NCBI RefSeq assembly: GCF_003255815.1
Contig: NC_037682.1
Coordinates: forward strand, 48,843,524-48,907,523
DNA from: Theropithecus gelada
Taxonomy: Eukaryota; Chordata; Mammalia; Primates; Cercopithecidae
DNA: 64,000 nt
Direction: 5' to 3'
Under the pieces are notes generated by a model that was given only the letters and a program-made list of their open reading frames with translations, was not told the origin of the DNA and did no database searches. Both the position numbers and the translations under genes were made by a program. This document shows positions 22,208-34,890 of this stretch, piece by piece. The stretch's first letter is position 1. Every line of letters starts with the position of its first letter.

Positions 22208-22743
22208 TCTTTTTTCTTCTAAGGCTCTGCTCCTGCTAAGGGAGAGTACTGTGTTGCCTAAGTAAGTTCTTGAAGGTCACTGATGATTGGCCCTTGGCTT
22301 TTAGACACGCCATCTCTGATATTTATTGTATCCAGTAGTAGATCTCTCTCTGTACTTAGACAGACACACTTGTTCTCTTTCCTTTTCTCTTTAATTTCTC
22401 CCCACCTCTTATTACCTCTAAACTTCTTTCTGAATTTGTGTTATTTATGTTATTTTTTTCCCTGTTTCAGCAATGTACAGGGTGACCACTGAGGCCAGTT
22501 ATCTCTCAGTTGGTATTTTATTACATGAAAAGTGATTTATTGCAGTAGACAGTGAGCAGCCATTAAGCAAGACCTGGGCCTTTTAAAATTTCTTTTTAGA
22601 TATAGATGCTTAAATTCTTTTTAAGCACTTAGTAATCATTCCAGCCTGAAGGTTATTGCATAGATTTCAATTTTAGAGCAAGGTACTATTGAAAAGACTG
22701 AAGCTTTGAATCTTTCCTTGTCCCCAAAGTTTAAAATATTCTC
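22208..22743. other. Unique sequence, no gene seen
   Basis: Partly pyrimidine-rich (22,370-22,470). No supported feature. Confidence 0.35.
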
Positions 22744-23026
22744 AGCTGGGCATAGTGGCTCATGCCTGCAATCTCAGCACTTTGGGAGGCTGAGGCAGGC
22801 AGATTGCTTAAGCCCAGGAGTTCAAGACCAGCCTGGGAAATATGGCAAAACCCTGTCTTTACAAAAATAGTAAAATTAGCCAGGTGTGGTGGCATGTGCC
22901 TGTAGTTCCAGCTACTCCGGAGGTTGAGGTGGGAGGACCACTTGAGCCTGGAAGGTCCTGGCTGTAGCAAGACAGAGTGAGACCCTGTCTCAAAAAAAGA
23001 AAAATAAAAAGTAAAAAGAAAAAAAT
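22744..23026 (+). mobile_element. Alu (AluJ-like)
   Basis: Forward Alu starting AGCTGGGCATAGTGGCTC, with a shortened right arm and an A-rich tail broken by G and T. Confidence 0.9.
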
Positions 23027-23194
23027 TCTCCCTTGAGTCTTTGTTGACTCCCCCACCCCACTAACACTGTGTTTTAAAACCTGTTTTTAGTATTCTTTGT
23101 CAAGCATCTTGAAGAGTAGAAATCCCATGCTGACTCTAATTTTATTTCTCTAACCTGTACAGTACTCGAGAGTTAGCTTGGGATGAAATGAGTT

Positions 23195-23395
23195 TGTGGT
23201 AAAAAGCATACTCTATCACTTTCTAACAGTATGAACTTTGGCCTATTGTTTTAATCTCTTTAGGCCTCAGTTTCCTTACCTGTAAAACAGTACCTACTTC
23301 TTAGGGTTGTTTTAAGGGTTAAATGAGTACGTATAAGTGCATAGAACAGTGCTTGGCACACATAAGAATAGGTGCCATATAAGCATTACCTATTA
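23195..23395 (+). mobile_element. MIR
   Basis: GGCCTCAGTTTCCTTACCTG, AGGGTTGTTTTAAGGGTTAA and AGAACAGTGCTTGGCACA follow in MIR order. Confidence 0.85.
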
Positions 23396-24507
23396 TTAAA
23401 ACAAATGTCTTTAAAAGAAGAATTCAGCCCAAAGTAAGGAGTATATTAGTCAAAATACTTTATTTAAGGGGTAAAAATGAATACTACTGAAATGTAATGT
23501 GAACTAATCTTACAATTTCCCCAACACAGGGACTCTCGAGTACCTTTGAGATAATTCTAGCTGTTCTGTAGTAATAGGTACTTTGAGAACCACTTCAACT
23601 GCAAATCAACAGATCTATTGGAACTAAAATTCCTTTATTATAACCTCTTCATTTTTGAGTTTCATAATTTGTGGAGACTAGTTGATTTGGGCACAGAGTG
23701 AATTTGGATATGAATTTTCTCAGGGCTAGATTTGTGATGCAGCAATAACTGAAGAAGTAGTGACAGAGTTTAAAGAGGTGGCAGCTAGCAAACAGGATGC
23801 TTGACCCAGGAGGCATTTCCCAGGGCAGGCCTGGTGCAGCCTGGCTTGGCCAGTGATTGCAGACTAGATTTCTAGGCCGTAGAAGGCTATGGGTGAAGGC
23901 CACTATGATATTGAGTTGGTAACCCTCTGTTGCTGTCAAGCTTTTTTGATGTGGACCCCAGTGTCTCAGGAGGGGCTTAGCTTCAGCCCAACATGGCCAG
24001 GAATTACAGGCTCATCCCAGAAGGTTCCTTATTGGAGGCAGCAGACTGTAGGATTTGAACCCAGGTTTGTGTCATGACAATAGCTAAACTCTTTTACTAA
24101 TCATTCCATACTGTTTTCCTGGTGAAGGCAGCAGTGGAGAAAGGACAGTAGCTGTAGCAGTGGGGGCATCTATGTGTTCACCATCCAAAGGGATAGATGA
24201 TATGCTATCTGAGAGGGCAGCTGTAAAGTCAAAGGGGCTGCCTGTAGGCAGCAATGTCATGATGATGATACTGGAGGAGATGGTAGTGGTATGGTACTTG
24301 TTACAAGCCTTTCATGGATCTATTAGAGCTTGGGAATGCATTTTGGGTATTTGTACCTCAAATCATAAACTCACAGTCTTTGCATTGTGGAACTTTAGAA
24401 TTGAAAGGGTGTTCCAGTTCCCTTTTTTGTGGTGTGATTCCATTTAAGTGATGGTCCAGTCCATGCTGGGGGAGCAACAATAGGGAATTACCTCCTCCTT
24501 TCCACCA
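23396..24507. other. Unique sequence, no gene seen
   Basis: No Alu or L1. The segment 23,650-24,070 is more GC-rich than its surroundings and has open frames on both strands, but I recognise no product or splice structure. Confidence 0.35.
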
Positions 24508-24628
24508 GAATGTAAGCTTCATGTGGACAGGAATTTTGTCTGTTTGGTCCTTGTTTAATAAAAATTAAACTAAAAAGTGACTGGAGCAGTGCCAGGTACC
24601 TAATAGGTATTTAGAATGAAAGAATGCT
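24508..24628 (+). mobile_element. L2 3'-end fragment
   Basis: GAATGTAAGCTTCATGTGG, then a GTGCCAGGTACCTAATAGGT-type stretch, then GAATGAAAGAATG: the common L2 3' terminus pattern. Confidence 0.65.
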
Positions 24629-24654
24629 TGGATAACTTGGCTAAAAAGTTTTGT

Positions 24655-25495
24655 CTTATAAAATGCTCAACATGAGTAATCATCAGGGAAATACAAATCA
24701 AAACCACAAGGTGATATTATCTCACCCCAGTTAGTATGGCTATAATCAAAAAGACAAAAAAAAAATGCTGATGAGAATGCAGAGAAAAGGACCTCTTATA
24801 TACTATTGGTAGGAATGTACATTAGTACAGCCATTATGGAAAACAGTATGGAGGATCCTCAAAAAACTAAAAAATAGAACTGCCATATGATCCGGCAATT
24901 CCATTGTTTGGTATCTATCCAAAGGAAAGGGAATCAGTATATGGAAGAGCTATCTGCGCTCTCATGTTTATTACAGCACTTTTCACAGTAACGTGGAATC
25001 AACCTAAGTGTCTACCAGCAGATAAAATAGATAAAGAAAATGTAGTGTGTATATATATACAATGAAATATTATTCCTCCATAAAAAGAATGAAATCCTGT
25101 CTTATGTGTTCTCACTCATATATGGAAGCTGAAAAAGTTTATCTCATAAAAGTAGACAGTAGAATAGTGGTTACTAGAGGCTGAGAAGGATAGAGGAGCA
25201 GAGGGGATAGGAGAGGTTGGTTAACAGATATAAAATTATAGCTAGATAGAAGGAATAAGTTCTAGTGTTCTGCAGCACTGCATGGTGACTACAGCTAACA
25301 GTAATTTATTATATATTTTCAAATAGCTAGAAGAGAGGATTGAATGCTCCCAAAACAAATGATAAATATTTGAGGTGATGGACATTACCATGATTTTGAT
25401 CATTACACATTGCACACATGTATCAGAATATCACTATGTACCTCGCAAACATGTACAATTATTATATGTCAATTGAAAAATAATACAAAAGCTTT
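24655..25495 (+). mobile_element. LINE-1 3' fragment (older L1)
   Basis: Sense L1: the end of ORF2 (AATCATCAGGGAAATACAAA, CTGCCATATGATCCGGCAAT, CAATGAAATATTATTCCTCC) followed by 3'-UTR-like sequence with ATCACTATGTACCTCGC. 5' truncated and full of stops. Confidence 0.88.
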
Positions 25496-25504
25496 ATTTT
25501 ATAT

Positions 25505-25665
25505 ATTGAACATATTATGTGCCAAGCATTATCTAAGGCTTACCTTACCCCTGTGAAGTACATATTATTTCCAATTTATGGATGAGTAAACTGACACTTA
25601 GGCATTAAGTAATTTTCTTAAGATGATATGTAAACATAATGGTCAGGATTTAAACATGTAAGTAT
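25505..25665 (+). mobile_element. MIR3/L2-type remnant
   Basis: TATTATGTGCCAAGCATTAT, then CTGTGAAGTACATATTATT, then TGGATGAGTAAACTGACACT. Ancient and diverged. Confidence 0.55.
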
Positions 25666-26882
25666 AACCACTACATAATGTTATGTAATTATTATCTCTT
25701 TTGTCCTAGATAACATTCTTCTCTTAAAAGATTCTAAATTTTTATGGAAGCCACATTGCATTGTTGACTTATTAAGCTTACTGCCAACTAAAATTCACAA
25801 GCCTTTTGTTTATCATGTTCTCATCCTGTACTTGAGCTGCTGGTTGTTTAGGACCCAAGCACAGGAGCATGCACTTATTCTGGATACATTTTCTCTGATT
25901 AGATTAATTTGATCATTCTTTATTAAGATATTTGGGTTAGTATGCCTTAAAAATTTCATCAAGTATTTTTGGCATTTATCAAATCATATTTTTACTCCTT
26001 ATTTTTGTTAATATTGTGTAAATGTTGATAGATTTTCTAGTGCTTAATTATCTTTGTATTCCTCAAATAAGCTACTTGGTTATAGTATATGTATATACAC
26101 ATATATAATCATATTGCTGCATTTGAATTTTGTATATATGAAACTGTATTCATTTATTTTGGTGCTATCTTTATAAGGGTTTTGATAGTAGCATCTTGCC
26201 ATCTTTGTAAAATGAATAGCAAGCTTCCATTTTTGTCTATGCTCTGGAATAATTTGGAGATCATAGGATTTGTCAGTTCTTAAGGGTTAAAAAATCTTAC
26301 CTATAAAACCATTTGATCTTCATACTTTTTAAAGAGGGAGATATTTAACAATATTTTATTGGTCTATTCATATTTTCTATTCTTTCTTGAGACAGTTGGC
26401 AATTATATTTTGCTGGGAAACCAACTATTTTATCTAGATTTAAAAAATATATTGGCACATAGTTGACCTATTATTTTCTTTTCTTCTTTTTTTGTATCTG
26501 TGGTTATATTCTCTTTCTTATTCTTTATGGTTTTTATTTTTCTGAGATCTTTTGGGGTCCTAATTCTGTCACTCTACATATTATTAGAAACTTTGTTGAG
26601 CATGCTAACATTAGCTTGCATTTGTTCATATATCCACAAGGCTTGATTAATTAAATTCAACAAACATTTATTTTCTATGCCAGATAGATGCTAAAGATAC
26701 AAAGGGTAATTAAAACAAATAGTATTTATATAGTATATATACAGTAAAGATAAAAATATATATAGTAAAGATAAAAATGTATAGTATATATACAGTAAAG
26801 ATATTTGAGACCATATGTCAAGTGTTTTGCTGAAATCCAGATATGTTATTTCTAATGTATCACTCATCCAACAAAAAAGTAC
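25666..26882. other. Unique AT-rich sequence with small repeats
   Basis: No gene is seen. A possible L1M remnant cannot be excluded around 25,900-26,480. An L2/MIR-type piece (CAACAAACATTTATTTTC) is near 26,658-26,710. A tandem array of AGTATATATACAGTAAAGAT-type units lies at about 26,725-26,805. Confidence 0.35.
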
Positions 26883-27214
26883 TTTTTAAAAATAAATTAA
26901 ACTTTTACTTTAGATTCAAGGGATACACATGAAGATAGTGTGATGCTGAGGTTTGGGGTATGATTAATCTTGTCATCCAGGTGCTGAGTACAGTACCCAG
27001 TAGGTAGTTTTTCAGTCTTTGCCCCCTTACTTCCTCCCCAGGTAGTCCCTGGTATTTATTGTTTCAATCTTTGTGTCCATGTTCACCCAATGTTTGGCTC
27101 CCCCATATAAATGGGAACATGTGGTATTTAGTTTTCTGTTCCTGTGTTAATTTGGTTAGGATAATGACCTCCAGCTGCATCCATGTTGTTGCAAAGGACA
27201 TGATTTCATTCTTT

Positions 27215-27503
27215 TCTTTTTTTTGAGACAGAGTCTTGCTCTGTCGCCCAGGCCAGAGTGCAGTGGCGTGATCTTGGTTCACTGCAACCTCCGCCTTCCG
27301 GGTTTAAGCAATTATCTGCCTCAGCCTCCTGAGTACCTGAGATTACAGGCATGTGCCACCACGCCCGGCTAATTTTTGTATTTTTAGTAGAGACAGGGTT
27401 TCATCATCTTGGCCAGGTTGGTCTTGAACTCCTGACCTCTTGATCCACCCGCCTCAGTCTCCCAAAGTGCTGGGATTACAGGCGTGAGCCATTGCGCCTG
27501 GCC
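27215..27503 (-). mobile_element. Alu (AluS-like) inside L1
   Basis: Complete reverse-oriented Alu starting with TTTTTTTTGAGACAGAGTCT and ending GCGCCTGGCC. L1 sequence continues on both sides. Confidence 0.92.
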
Positions 27504-27568
27504 ATCTTTCATTTTTATGGCTGTATAGTATTATGGTATTCCATGAGGTATATGTACCACATTTAAAA

Positions 27569-28540
27569 ATTTTATTTTACACTAAGTTCTTGGAGACATG
27601 TGCAGAACATGCAGGTTTGTTACATAGGTATATGTGTGCCATGGTAGTTTGCTGTACCTATCAACCCATCATCTAGGTTTTCAGCCCTTCATACATTAGC
27701 TATTTGTCCTGATGCTCTCCCTCCCCTCCCCTCCTCCACAGGCCCTGGTGTGTGTTGTTCCCCTCCCTGTGTCCATGTGTTCTCATTGTTCAACTGCCAC
27801 TTGTAAGTGAGAGAACATGTGGTGTTTGGTTTTCTGTTCCTGTGTTCATTTGCTGAAGGTGATGGCTTCCAGCTTCATCCATGTCCCTGCAAAGGACATG
27901 ATCTCATTCCTTTTTATGGCTGCATAGTATTTCATGGTATATATGTACCACATTTTCTTTATCCAGCCTATCATTGATGGGCATTTGGATTGGTTCCATG
28001 TCCTTGCTATTATAAATAGTGCTGCAATAAACATAGGTGTGCATGTATTTTTATAATAGAATGATTTATATTCCTTTGGTTGTATACCCAGTAATGGGAT
28101 TGTTGGGTCAAATGGTATTTCTGGTTCTAGATCCTTGTGGAATCGCCACACTGTCTTCCACAGTGGTTGTAAAAGCATTCCTATTTCCCCACAGCCTTGC
28201 CAGCATCAGCATTCTTGACTTTTTAAGAATCGCTATTCTGACTAGGGTGAGATGGTATCTCATTGTGGTTTTGATTTGTATTTCTCTAATTATCAGTGAT
28301 GTTGAGCTTTTTTTTTTCATATGTTTGTTGGCCACATAAATGTCTTCTTTTGAGAAGTGTCTGTTCATATCCTTCGCCCACTTTTTGATTTTGATGGAAT
28401 TTTTTTATTCTTGTAAATTTGTTTGAGTTCCTTGTAGATTCTGGATATTAGACGTTTGTCAGATGGGTAGATTGAAAAAATTTTCTCCCGTTCTGCAGAT
28501 TGCCTGTTCACTCTGACGATAGTTTCTTTTGCAGATGAAA
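27569..28540 (-). mobile_element. LINE-1 3' end nested in another L1
   Basis: The 3' end is at the left (TTCTTGGAGACATGTGCAG, then GCAGGTTTGTTACATAGGTA), with the ORF2 C-terminus reading leftward. A frame at 27,846-28,178 is recognisable L1 ORF2 C-terminal sequence with cysteine/histidine-poor decay and stops. The 5' end is truncated near 28,540. CACATTT words flank both ends, consistent with a target duplication. Confidence 0.85.
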
Positions 28541-28924
28541 CACATTTTCTTTATCCAATCTACCATTGATGGACACCTAGGTTGATTTTATGTCTTTGCT
28601 ATTGTGAATAGTGCTGCGACGAACATACGAGTGGATATGTCTTTTTGGTAGAACGATTTATTTTCCAAAAAGTATTTCTGAGAAAGAGGCAAAAGGGACC
28701 TTTTTTTTAAATTTTTTTTTTTTATTTTGTGAACCTATATTTGGGCCTAAACATTACCTATTTACCTTGTACCTTGTACATGCTCATTTATGCATTTTAG
28801 AGTCTTGTCCTGGTAATTGAATTTATATAAAGAATATATTACTAGAACATATCTTGCTCATTAGTAGAGTCTATTGGAAAGATTTTTAGAGGACATTTTA
28901 ATCATTCTAGAAATTTATAAATTG

Positions 28925-29095
28925 TATCAACCAGAGAAGTGCTTCTTATATTTTAGCAGGATGCAAATCACCTGGGGATCTTAATTAGAATGTGGATTCA
29001 AATTCCATAGGTTTGTGGTGGGGCATAGGAATCAATGACCCAGGTAATGTCTTTACTGCTTTTCACCAGTGCTGCTGGCTGTAACCACACTTTAA
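28925..29095 (+). mobile_element. MER5-like hAT (Charlie) DNA transposon remnant
   Basis: GCAAATCACCTGGGGATCTT, then GTGGATTCAAATTCCATAGG, then ACCCAGGTAATG and ACCACACTTTAAG follow the MER5-type order. Non-autonomous and diverged. Confidence 0.6.
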
Positions 29096-29179
29096 GTAGC
29101 TAAGAGTTAGAGGACAGAAGGGTAATATATATTCTGTTTTATAATTAGTAAAGTTACAGGTTTATAAAATTAACGAATA

Positions 29180-29900
29180 GAGCATTTAGGCTAAAATTAA
29201 AAAGACTGACAATGCCGTGTGTGTTGGTGAGGGCAAATAATAACTGGAACACTCATACACTGCTGGTGGGAGTATAAATTGTTATAACTGATTTTGAAAA
29301 CTGTCTGGCAGTATTTACTAAAGTTAAACATATGCCTATTCTGTGACCAGAAATTATAATTCCAGGTATATACCTAAGATAAATGATTGTATTTGTCCAC
29401 CAAAAGACATGCACAGCTTGTTCGTAGCAATTTTGTTTGTAGTAGGCACAAACTGTAAACAACCCATATGTCCACAACAGGAGAGTACATTAATTGTGGT
29501 ATACTTACTCAGTGGAAGACTATTCATCAATAAAAACCTGATATTTGTAATAACATAGATGATTCTCACAGACATTATATGGAGCATAGAGAAGTAAAGA
29601 GAGAAACAGCAAAAGATTAGAGGAAGGTAGAAGGTAAAGATAGAGTATGTACTGTGATTTCATTTATTAAGTTCAGGCATAACTACTTTACAATGATAGA
29701 AGTCAGAATAGTGGTTATCTTTGGATGGGTAATTAATTGGGAAGAGGAATGTGAGAACCTTCTGGAGTACTGGGGATGTTTATAGCTTGGTCTGGGTGGT
29801 GATTATATGGGAGAATACGTATGTAAAAACTCATCAAATACTTTGATGGACTGAATTTAGGATTAGTGTATTTCACTGTTTTTATATTCTATGTTAATAA
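29180..29900 (+). mobile_element. Old LINE-1 (L1ME-like) 3' region
   Basis: Sense-strand ORF2 C-terminal equivalents (AACACTCATACACTGCTGGT, ATTCCAGGTATATACCTAAG, AAACAACCCATATGTCCACA) followed by a 3' UTR with TTCTGGAGTACTGGGGATG. Much decayed. Confidence 0.8.
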
Positions 29901-30964
29901 AATTTTAATTAATAAGATAAGTAAAGCATTTAAAAGAAGAGAAAAATATCTTTTGAATTCTAAAAGGGCTATGTATATATTTTTATTGTGGAATTGATTT
30001 CCAAGAGTATTGCTCTGTGTTCACATTTATATGCATTTACTGAGCAGAAGTATTAAAAAGCATATTTAAATGTGGTGAATTAATGTAGCTAGCTGATTTC
30101 TGAAACTAACTAGTATGGTTGTCATTGGATTTGGGATAATAGAATCACAGCTCAAACAAACTTTGGTTAAATTAGAATATTTCCATATTTTGTTTCAGAG
30201 GAGAGCTGAAAATTCCAAAGAAACAAGCTTTTTAAAGCTATTTTGGAAACCAAAACAAAAAACATTAAATGAAAGTCTTCTTACTCTTCAAACTTTCCCT
30301 TTCAATTTGTAGTTTCCTGTCCTCTGTTCTGGTGCCTTGCTACTCATGCTGTAATTCCTCACTGCTTAGGATCTCTCATTGTGTTTTATTCAGGACACAA
30401 TCTTGAATCTTATTTGTCTTTGTCTTCATATCTCTAATATTTCTCCACACTCCTCTTTCTTTTCAGGAGCCGTAGAATTCTGTAGTTTTCTAACTTTGTA
30501 TTTTAAGCAGAGGAACTAATTTTTAAAGCAAATTTTAAAAAAGGAAATCTAACAAAGTTGAATTCTTTGAAGGAACTGTGACGGTTCCTTCAGCACTCTC
30601 AGCTCACTCCTTCCTCTTTGCCTTACAACAACTTGACAGCGGGGTAAACTTTGGGGGAAAAACAATCAAACATAATCTAGCCCAATCATTTCACTTTATA
30701 AAGGAGGAAACTGAAATATAGAGAAGGCTTCATGGCCAGTAGTAGTCAGCAACTTCAGGCTATCATAAAATTGGTTTCAATTGCTAAGTAGTGAAGTTCA
30801 AAGATAGAAAAAATATGATTAAAAAAATCTCTACATGCAATTTGAATGATTAATATAGTGATTCTGAAATCTTTTCAAAGTGTGCTCATAGACAAGTCGC
30901 CATATTTCAAAATTCCCAGTTACAGGTAAATCACTTCTTAAAAACAGTAACGCTATTTTCGACA
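29901..30964. other. Unique AT-rich sequence
   Basis: No gene seen. A short L2/MIR-type piece (AAGGAGGAAACTGAAATATAG) lies near 30,700. Confidence 0.35.
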
Positions 30965-31790
30965 AGGGTTCAAGCAAGACAATTCAGTGGGAAAATAATA
31001 GTCTTTTCAACAAATGGTGCCAAGACAACTAGGTATCCCCATGCAAAAGAATAAAGTTGAACCCCTACCTCACACCATATAAAACTTAACCCAAAATGAA
31101 TTAAAGACCTACATGTGAGAGATAAAACTATAAAACTTATAGAAGAAAACATAGGAATACATTTTCATCATCTTGGATAGGTAGTAGTTTCTTAGATATG
31201 ACATCAAAGGCACAAATGAAAAGAGAAAAGATGAACTGGACATCAAAATGTAAAACTTTGTGACTCAAAGGAAACCATCAAGAAAGTTAAAAGACAACCC
31301 ATGGAGTGGGAGAAAATATTTGCAAATCATAATTCTAATAAACGACTTGAATCCAGAATATATTAAGAACTATTACAACTCAACAATAAAAGGCAAATAC
31401 CCAAATTTTAAAAAGAGCAAAGGATTTGAATCAGTGTTTCTCCAAATAAGATTTACAAATGGACAATAAGCACAAAAAATATATGATATATTTAGACATT
31501 AAGGAAATATAAATCAAAATCACAATGAGTAACTACTTCACACATACTAGGGAGGCTATAGTAAACGAACAAATCAACAAACCCAGATACTAAAATATGT
31601 TGAAAAAGGTGGAATATTCATTGGAAATTGGAACCCTCATAAATTGCTCACGAGAATATAAAATGGTGCAGCCGCTTTAGAAACCAGTATCAGTTTCTCA
31701 AAATGTAAGACACAGCATTACTATATGACACAATTTCACTCCTACTAGCTGAGATATGACTCTCTCTGAAATAGGACATATGACAAAGAA
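30965..31790 (+). mobile_element. Old LINE-1 (L1M) ORF2 fragment
   Basis: Sense L1 ORF2 C-terminal region: CAACAAATGGTGCCAAGACA, then ACCCAAAATGAATTAAAGAC, AATATTTGCAAATCATAATT and CACAATGAGTAACTACTTCA in order, with many disruptions. Confidence 0.85.
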
Positions 31791-32238
31791 GTCTTTGATA
31801 GAAAGAAGGAAAATGAAGAAAGATATATTTTATTGTAGTGAAAAGCAGTACATACTCAAATTATTTTTATAAAGCATAATGAAGTTAAGTATTTCTTTAG
31901 CCATGCCCTTTTTGCTTACCAATTTCATACATGAAATAATGTACGTGTGTGTGTACATTTGAACATGGGATTTGCATGTATGTGAGGTTCAATTTTTAAA
32001 ACTATGAATCAGTAAAAATAAATTACTGACTCCTTCAATTCCTTTCTTCCTTTAACTTTCTGAAGTTAATTTTCATTCGTTATTTATATTTTGATCAGCA
32101 TGGGAGTTCTGACCTGCTCCATTTCCAACCTGGACCGGTTCACCCTTCCTTAGGAAACCTGTTGGTCTCCCCCTCCCAGCAGATTACCATATTGATGCCA
32201 AACTTAGTGCAGATACCAAATTGGCATATCACACTACA

Positions 32239-32322
32239 GTCCAGAACTTCTGGGCTCAAGTGATCCTCCCATGTCAGCCTCCTGAGTAGCTGTGACTACA
32301 GGCACACGCCACCATGCCCAGT
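32239..32322 (-). mobile_element. Alu-monomer fragment
   Basis: GGGCTCAAGTGATCCTCCCA and CCTGAGTAGCTGTGACTACA occur without the rest of an Alu. Old FLAM/AluJ piece. Confidence 0.75.
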
Positions 32323-32627
32323 TATTTATATTTTGAAAACTTTTCTCTTTCGTTTTTAAACAAAGCTATCTGATCTGTAATATCTGTCATATCATATAGG
32401 GGCTATTAAATGGGGATAAAGAACTTTCACTTAGGAGTGTTGTAAGGAGACATGAAATATATTTATTCTAAATCTGAAAAACTCCAAGTCTTCATATTAT
32501 AGTTCCCTTAACAATCCCTTATAGTTTTAGCTCTCAGCTTAGTATATTTTCTCAGAAGGCATGTTTAAAAAAGGATAATGTTTTAATCCAAAGGAATGAA
32601 TCTCTAAAAGAATAATGTTAAACATCA

Positions 32628-32719
32628 TTTTATGATATTGTAGAAGATATATCTTATTATGATGACAACATTGTTTTATGATATTACAGAAGATGTATCT
32701 TATTACTATGACAACATGT
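32628..32719. repeat. 46-bp direct tandem duplication
   Basis: Two adjacent copies beginning TTTTATGATATT and ending ATGACAACAT, with a few substitutions. No known family. Confidence 0.75.
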
Positions 32720-32904
32720 GTTTTTGAGGTAGTGGGATTTTATATCATGTGGGCTATTGCTTATTTGGTTTATGAATGGGTATGTTTCCAGTCTTTAACT
32801 TTTAAAACTGAGTGTGTGTGTGATTGTGGTTTTCAAAGACCTTTGCATATACATTATTTCACTTACATTCACAGTAACTCTGAGGTAGATTTGTTTTTTA
32901 TTTT

Positions 32905-34890
32905 TGAAATTGAAATATAAACATACAAGGTATTTAAAATATGGATTATATATGTGTAACTAATAGTTATAAGTGAATCCTATGTAACCAACCAACACTG
33001 AGGTAAAAAAAAAAAATAGAACACTGATATTTTCCCAGAAGCCACTTGTTTTCCTTCCCAATTACAACCCCATACTCCCTGTTGGTACCATTCTGTATTT
33101 AATGTTAGTTGCTTTCTTTACTTTATAGTTTTACTGCCTATGAATGCATCTCTAAACAATATAGTTCGATTTTGCCTGTTTTTATGCATTTTATAAATGA
33201 AATCATGCAGAATCTATTTTTTGTGTATGTTCTAATTTTTGCCAAACTGTATCATTATCATGAAGACCTACTTCATTCATTTGATTTTTATTGTGTGAAT
33301 ATCAGAATTGTTTATCCTCTTTATTTTTACTGGGCATTTGGACTATTTCCAGTTGCTGGTTATTATGAACAATGCTGCTATAAACCTTTTTGTGCATATA
33401 TTCATTCTTGGTGCCCATGTGTACGAGTTTCTGTAGGCTATTATGCAGGAATGGAATTGTTGAGTCAGAGGATATGCCTGTCTTCATCTTTTCTAGATAA
33501 TGTGAAAGTCTTCTAAAAGTGTTTATTTATAGTGTTACCAACAGCCTATTAACATTCTTGGTATTCAGCATTGTTGCTAACAATTGATGTTGTCAGACTT
33601 TTAATTTCTGCCAGTCTGCTGAGTATTAAATGTTATCTTATTATGGTTTAAATTTGCATTCCTAATTACTAGTGATATTAACCACTTTTTAAATAAGCTA
33701 TTGATTAGGTAAATTTCTTCCGTTGTGATATGCCTGTTCAAGTCTTTTGCCCATTTTTCTATTGGGTCATTGTCTTTTTTTTTTTTGAGACAGAGTCTCA
33801 CTCTGTTGCCCAGGCTAGAGTGCAGTGGTGCAATCTGGGCTCACTGCAAACTCTGCCTCCTGGGTTCAAGTGATTCTCTTGCCTCAGCCTCCTGAGTGGC
33901 TGAGATTATAGGCATGTGCCACCATGCCTGGCTAATTTTTGTATTTTTAGTAGAGATGAGGTTTCACCATGTTGCTAGGTTGGTCTCAAACTCTTGACCT
34001 TGTGATCCGCCCACCTTAGCCTCCCAAAGTGCTGGGATTACAGGGTCTTTTTTTAAAAAAAAATAATTTGTAGTTTTCTACAAATCTGTATATAAATTCT
34101 GTACAATTCTGTATATGAATTGTTGTTTACATGTATTGCAGATATCTTCCTCCACTTTGACTTGTCTTTTCACTTTATGGAATCTTTTGATGAACAGATA
34201 TTCTCATTTTAAATATAGTTGAATATTTATTGATCTTTTCTTTTTTGGTTAATGCTTTTCCTGTGCTGTTTAGGAAATTATTTCCTATCTGAGGTCATGA
34301 AGATAATCTCCAGTGACTTTCAATTGACCTTTAATACACTTGTTTTGGTATATTGTCCAAAGTAGGGGTGTAGTTTCTTTTTCTCCTCTTATGGATGTCC
34401 AGCTATCCCAGATAATTTATTAAAATCTCTTTTCTTGACTGCTCCAGAGGGTTACCTTTGTCGTATGTCAAATGCCTATATAAACATGGTTTTGTTTGGG
34501 GGTTCTTTATTATGTTCTCTTGATGTGTTTGTCAATCCTTGCAAACAACCCTGACTTAATTATATTTACTTTATAATAAGTTTTGTTATCTTGTAGAATA
34601 GGTCCTGCCACCTTATTCTTATTTTTCAAGTGTCTTGATACTTTTTGGCCCTTTGCATTTCCATAAAAATTTAGAATTAACTTGTTGAGTTCCACACACA
34701 TGAAAAGACCTATTGGGATTTTCAATTTAGTTTGCATTTAATCTATTAGTAAATTTTTATGGAAATGATGCTTTGATAACATAGAATCTTTCAATGCATT
34801 AACATACTTTCTCTCTCCAGTTATTTTAGTCTTCTTTAACATCTCCTAATAAAGCTTTTAATTTTTCTTATACAACACCAACATTAAGCA
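32905..34890 (-). mobile_element. Old LINE-1 (L1M), interrupted by an Alu
   Basis: Antisense L1: the 3'/ORF2 C-terminal part (AAATGAAATCATGCAGAATC, ATGAACAATGCTGCTATAAA), the Alu, then more N-terminal ORF2 (CTTTTGATGAACAGATATTC, CCCAGATAATTTATTAAA, TTGTTGAGTTCCACACACAT). Heavily mutated. Confidence 0.85.
33775..34043 (-). mobile_element. Alu (AluS-like), 5' truncated, inside L1
   Basis: Reverse Alu lacking about 18 bases of its 5' end (stops at GGGATTACAG). GTCTTTTTT occurs on both flanks, a likely short target duplication. Confidence 0.9.

Larger units (their letters stand above)
26883..28700 (-). mobile_element. LINE-1, minus strand, interrupted by an Alu and another L1
   Basis: The outer L1 runs 26,883-27,568 and resumes at 28,541. 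Left part: ...TACCACATTT at about 27,566. Right part: CACATTTTCTTTATCCAATC onward, the next stretch of the same L1 3' region. Within it are an Alu (27,215-27,503) and a second minus-strand L1 (27,569-28,540). Confidence 0.8.
31791..32904. other. Unique sequence with small repeats
   Basis: No gene seen. Contains an Alu-monomer fragment (32,239-32,322) and a 46-bp tandem duplication (32,628-32,719), annotated separately. Confidence 0.4.

Noticed and set aside
33109..33516. 135-codon plus-strand open frame
   Set aside because: It is the antisense reading of an old L1 ORF2 remnant.
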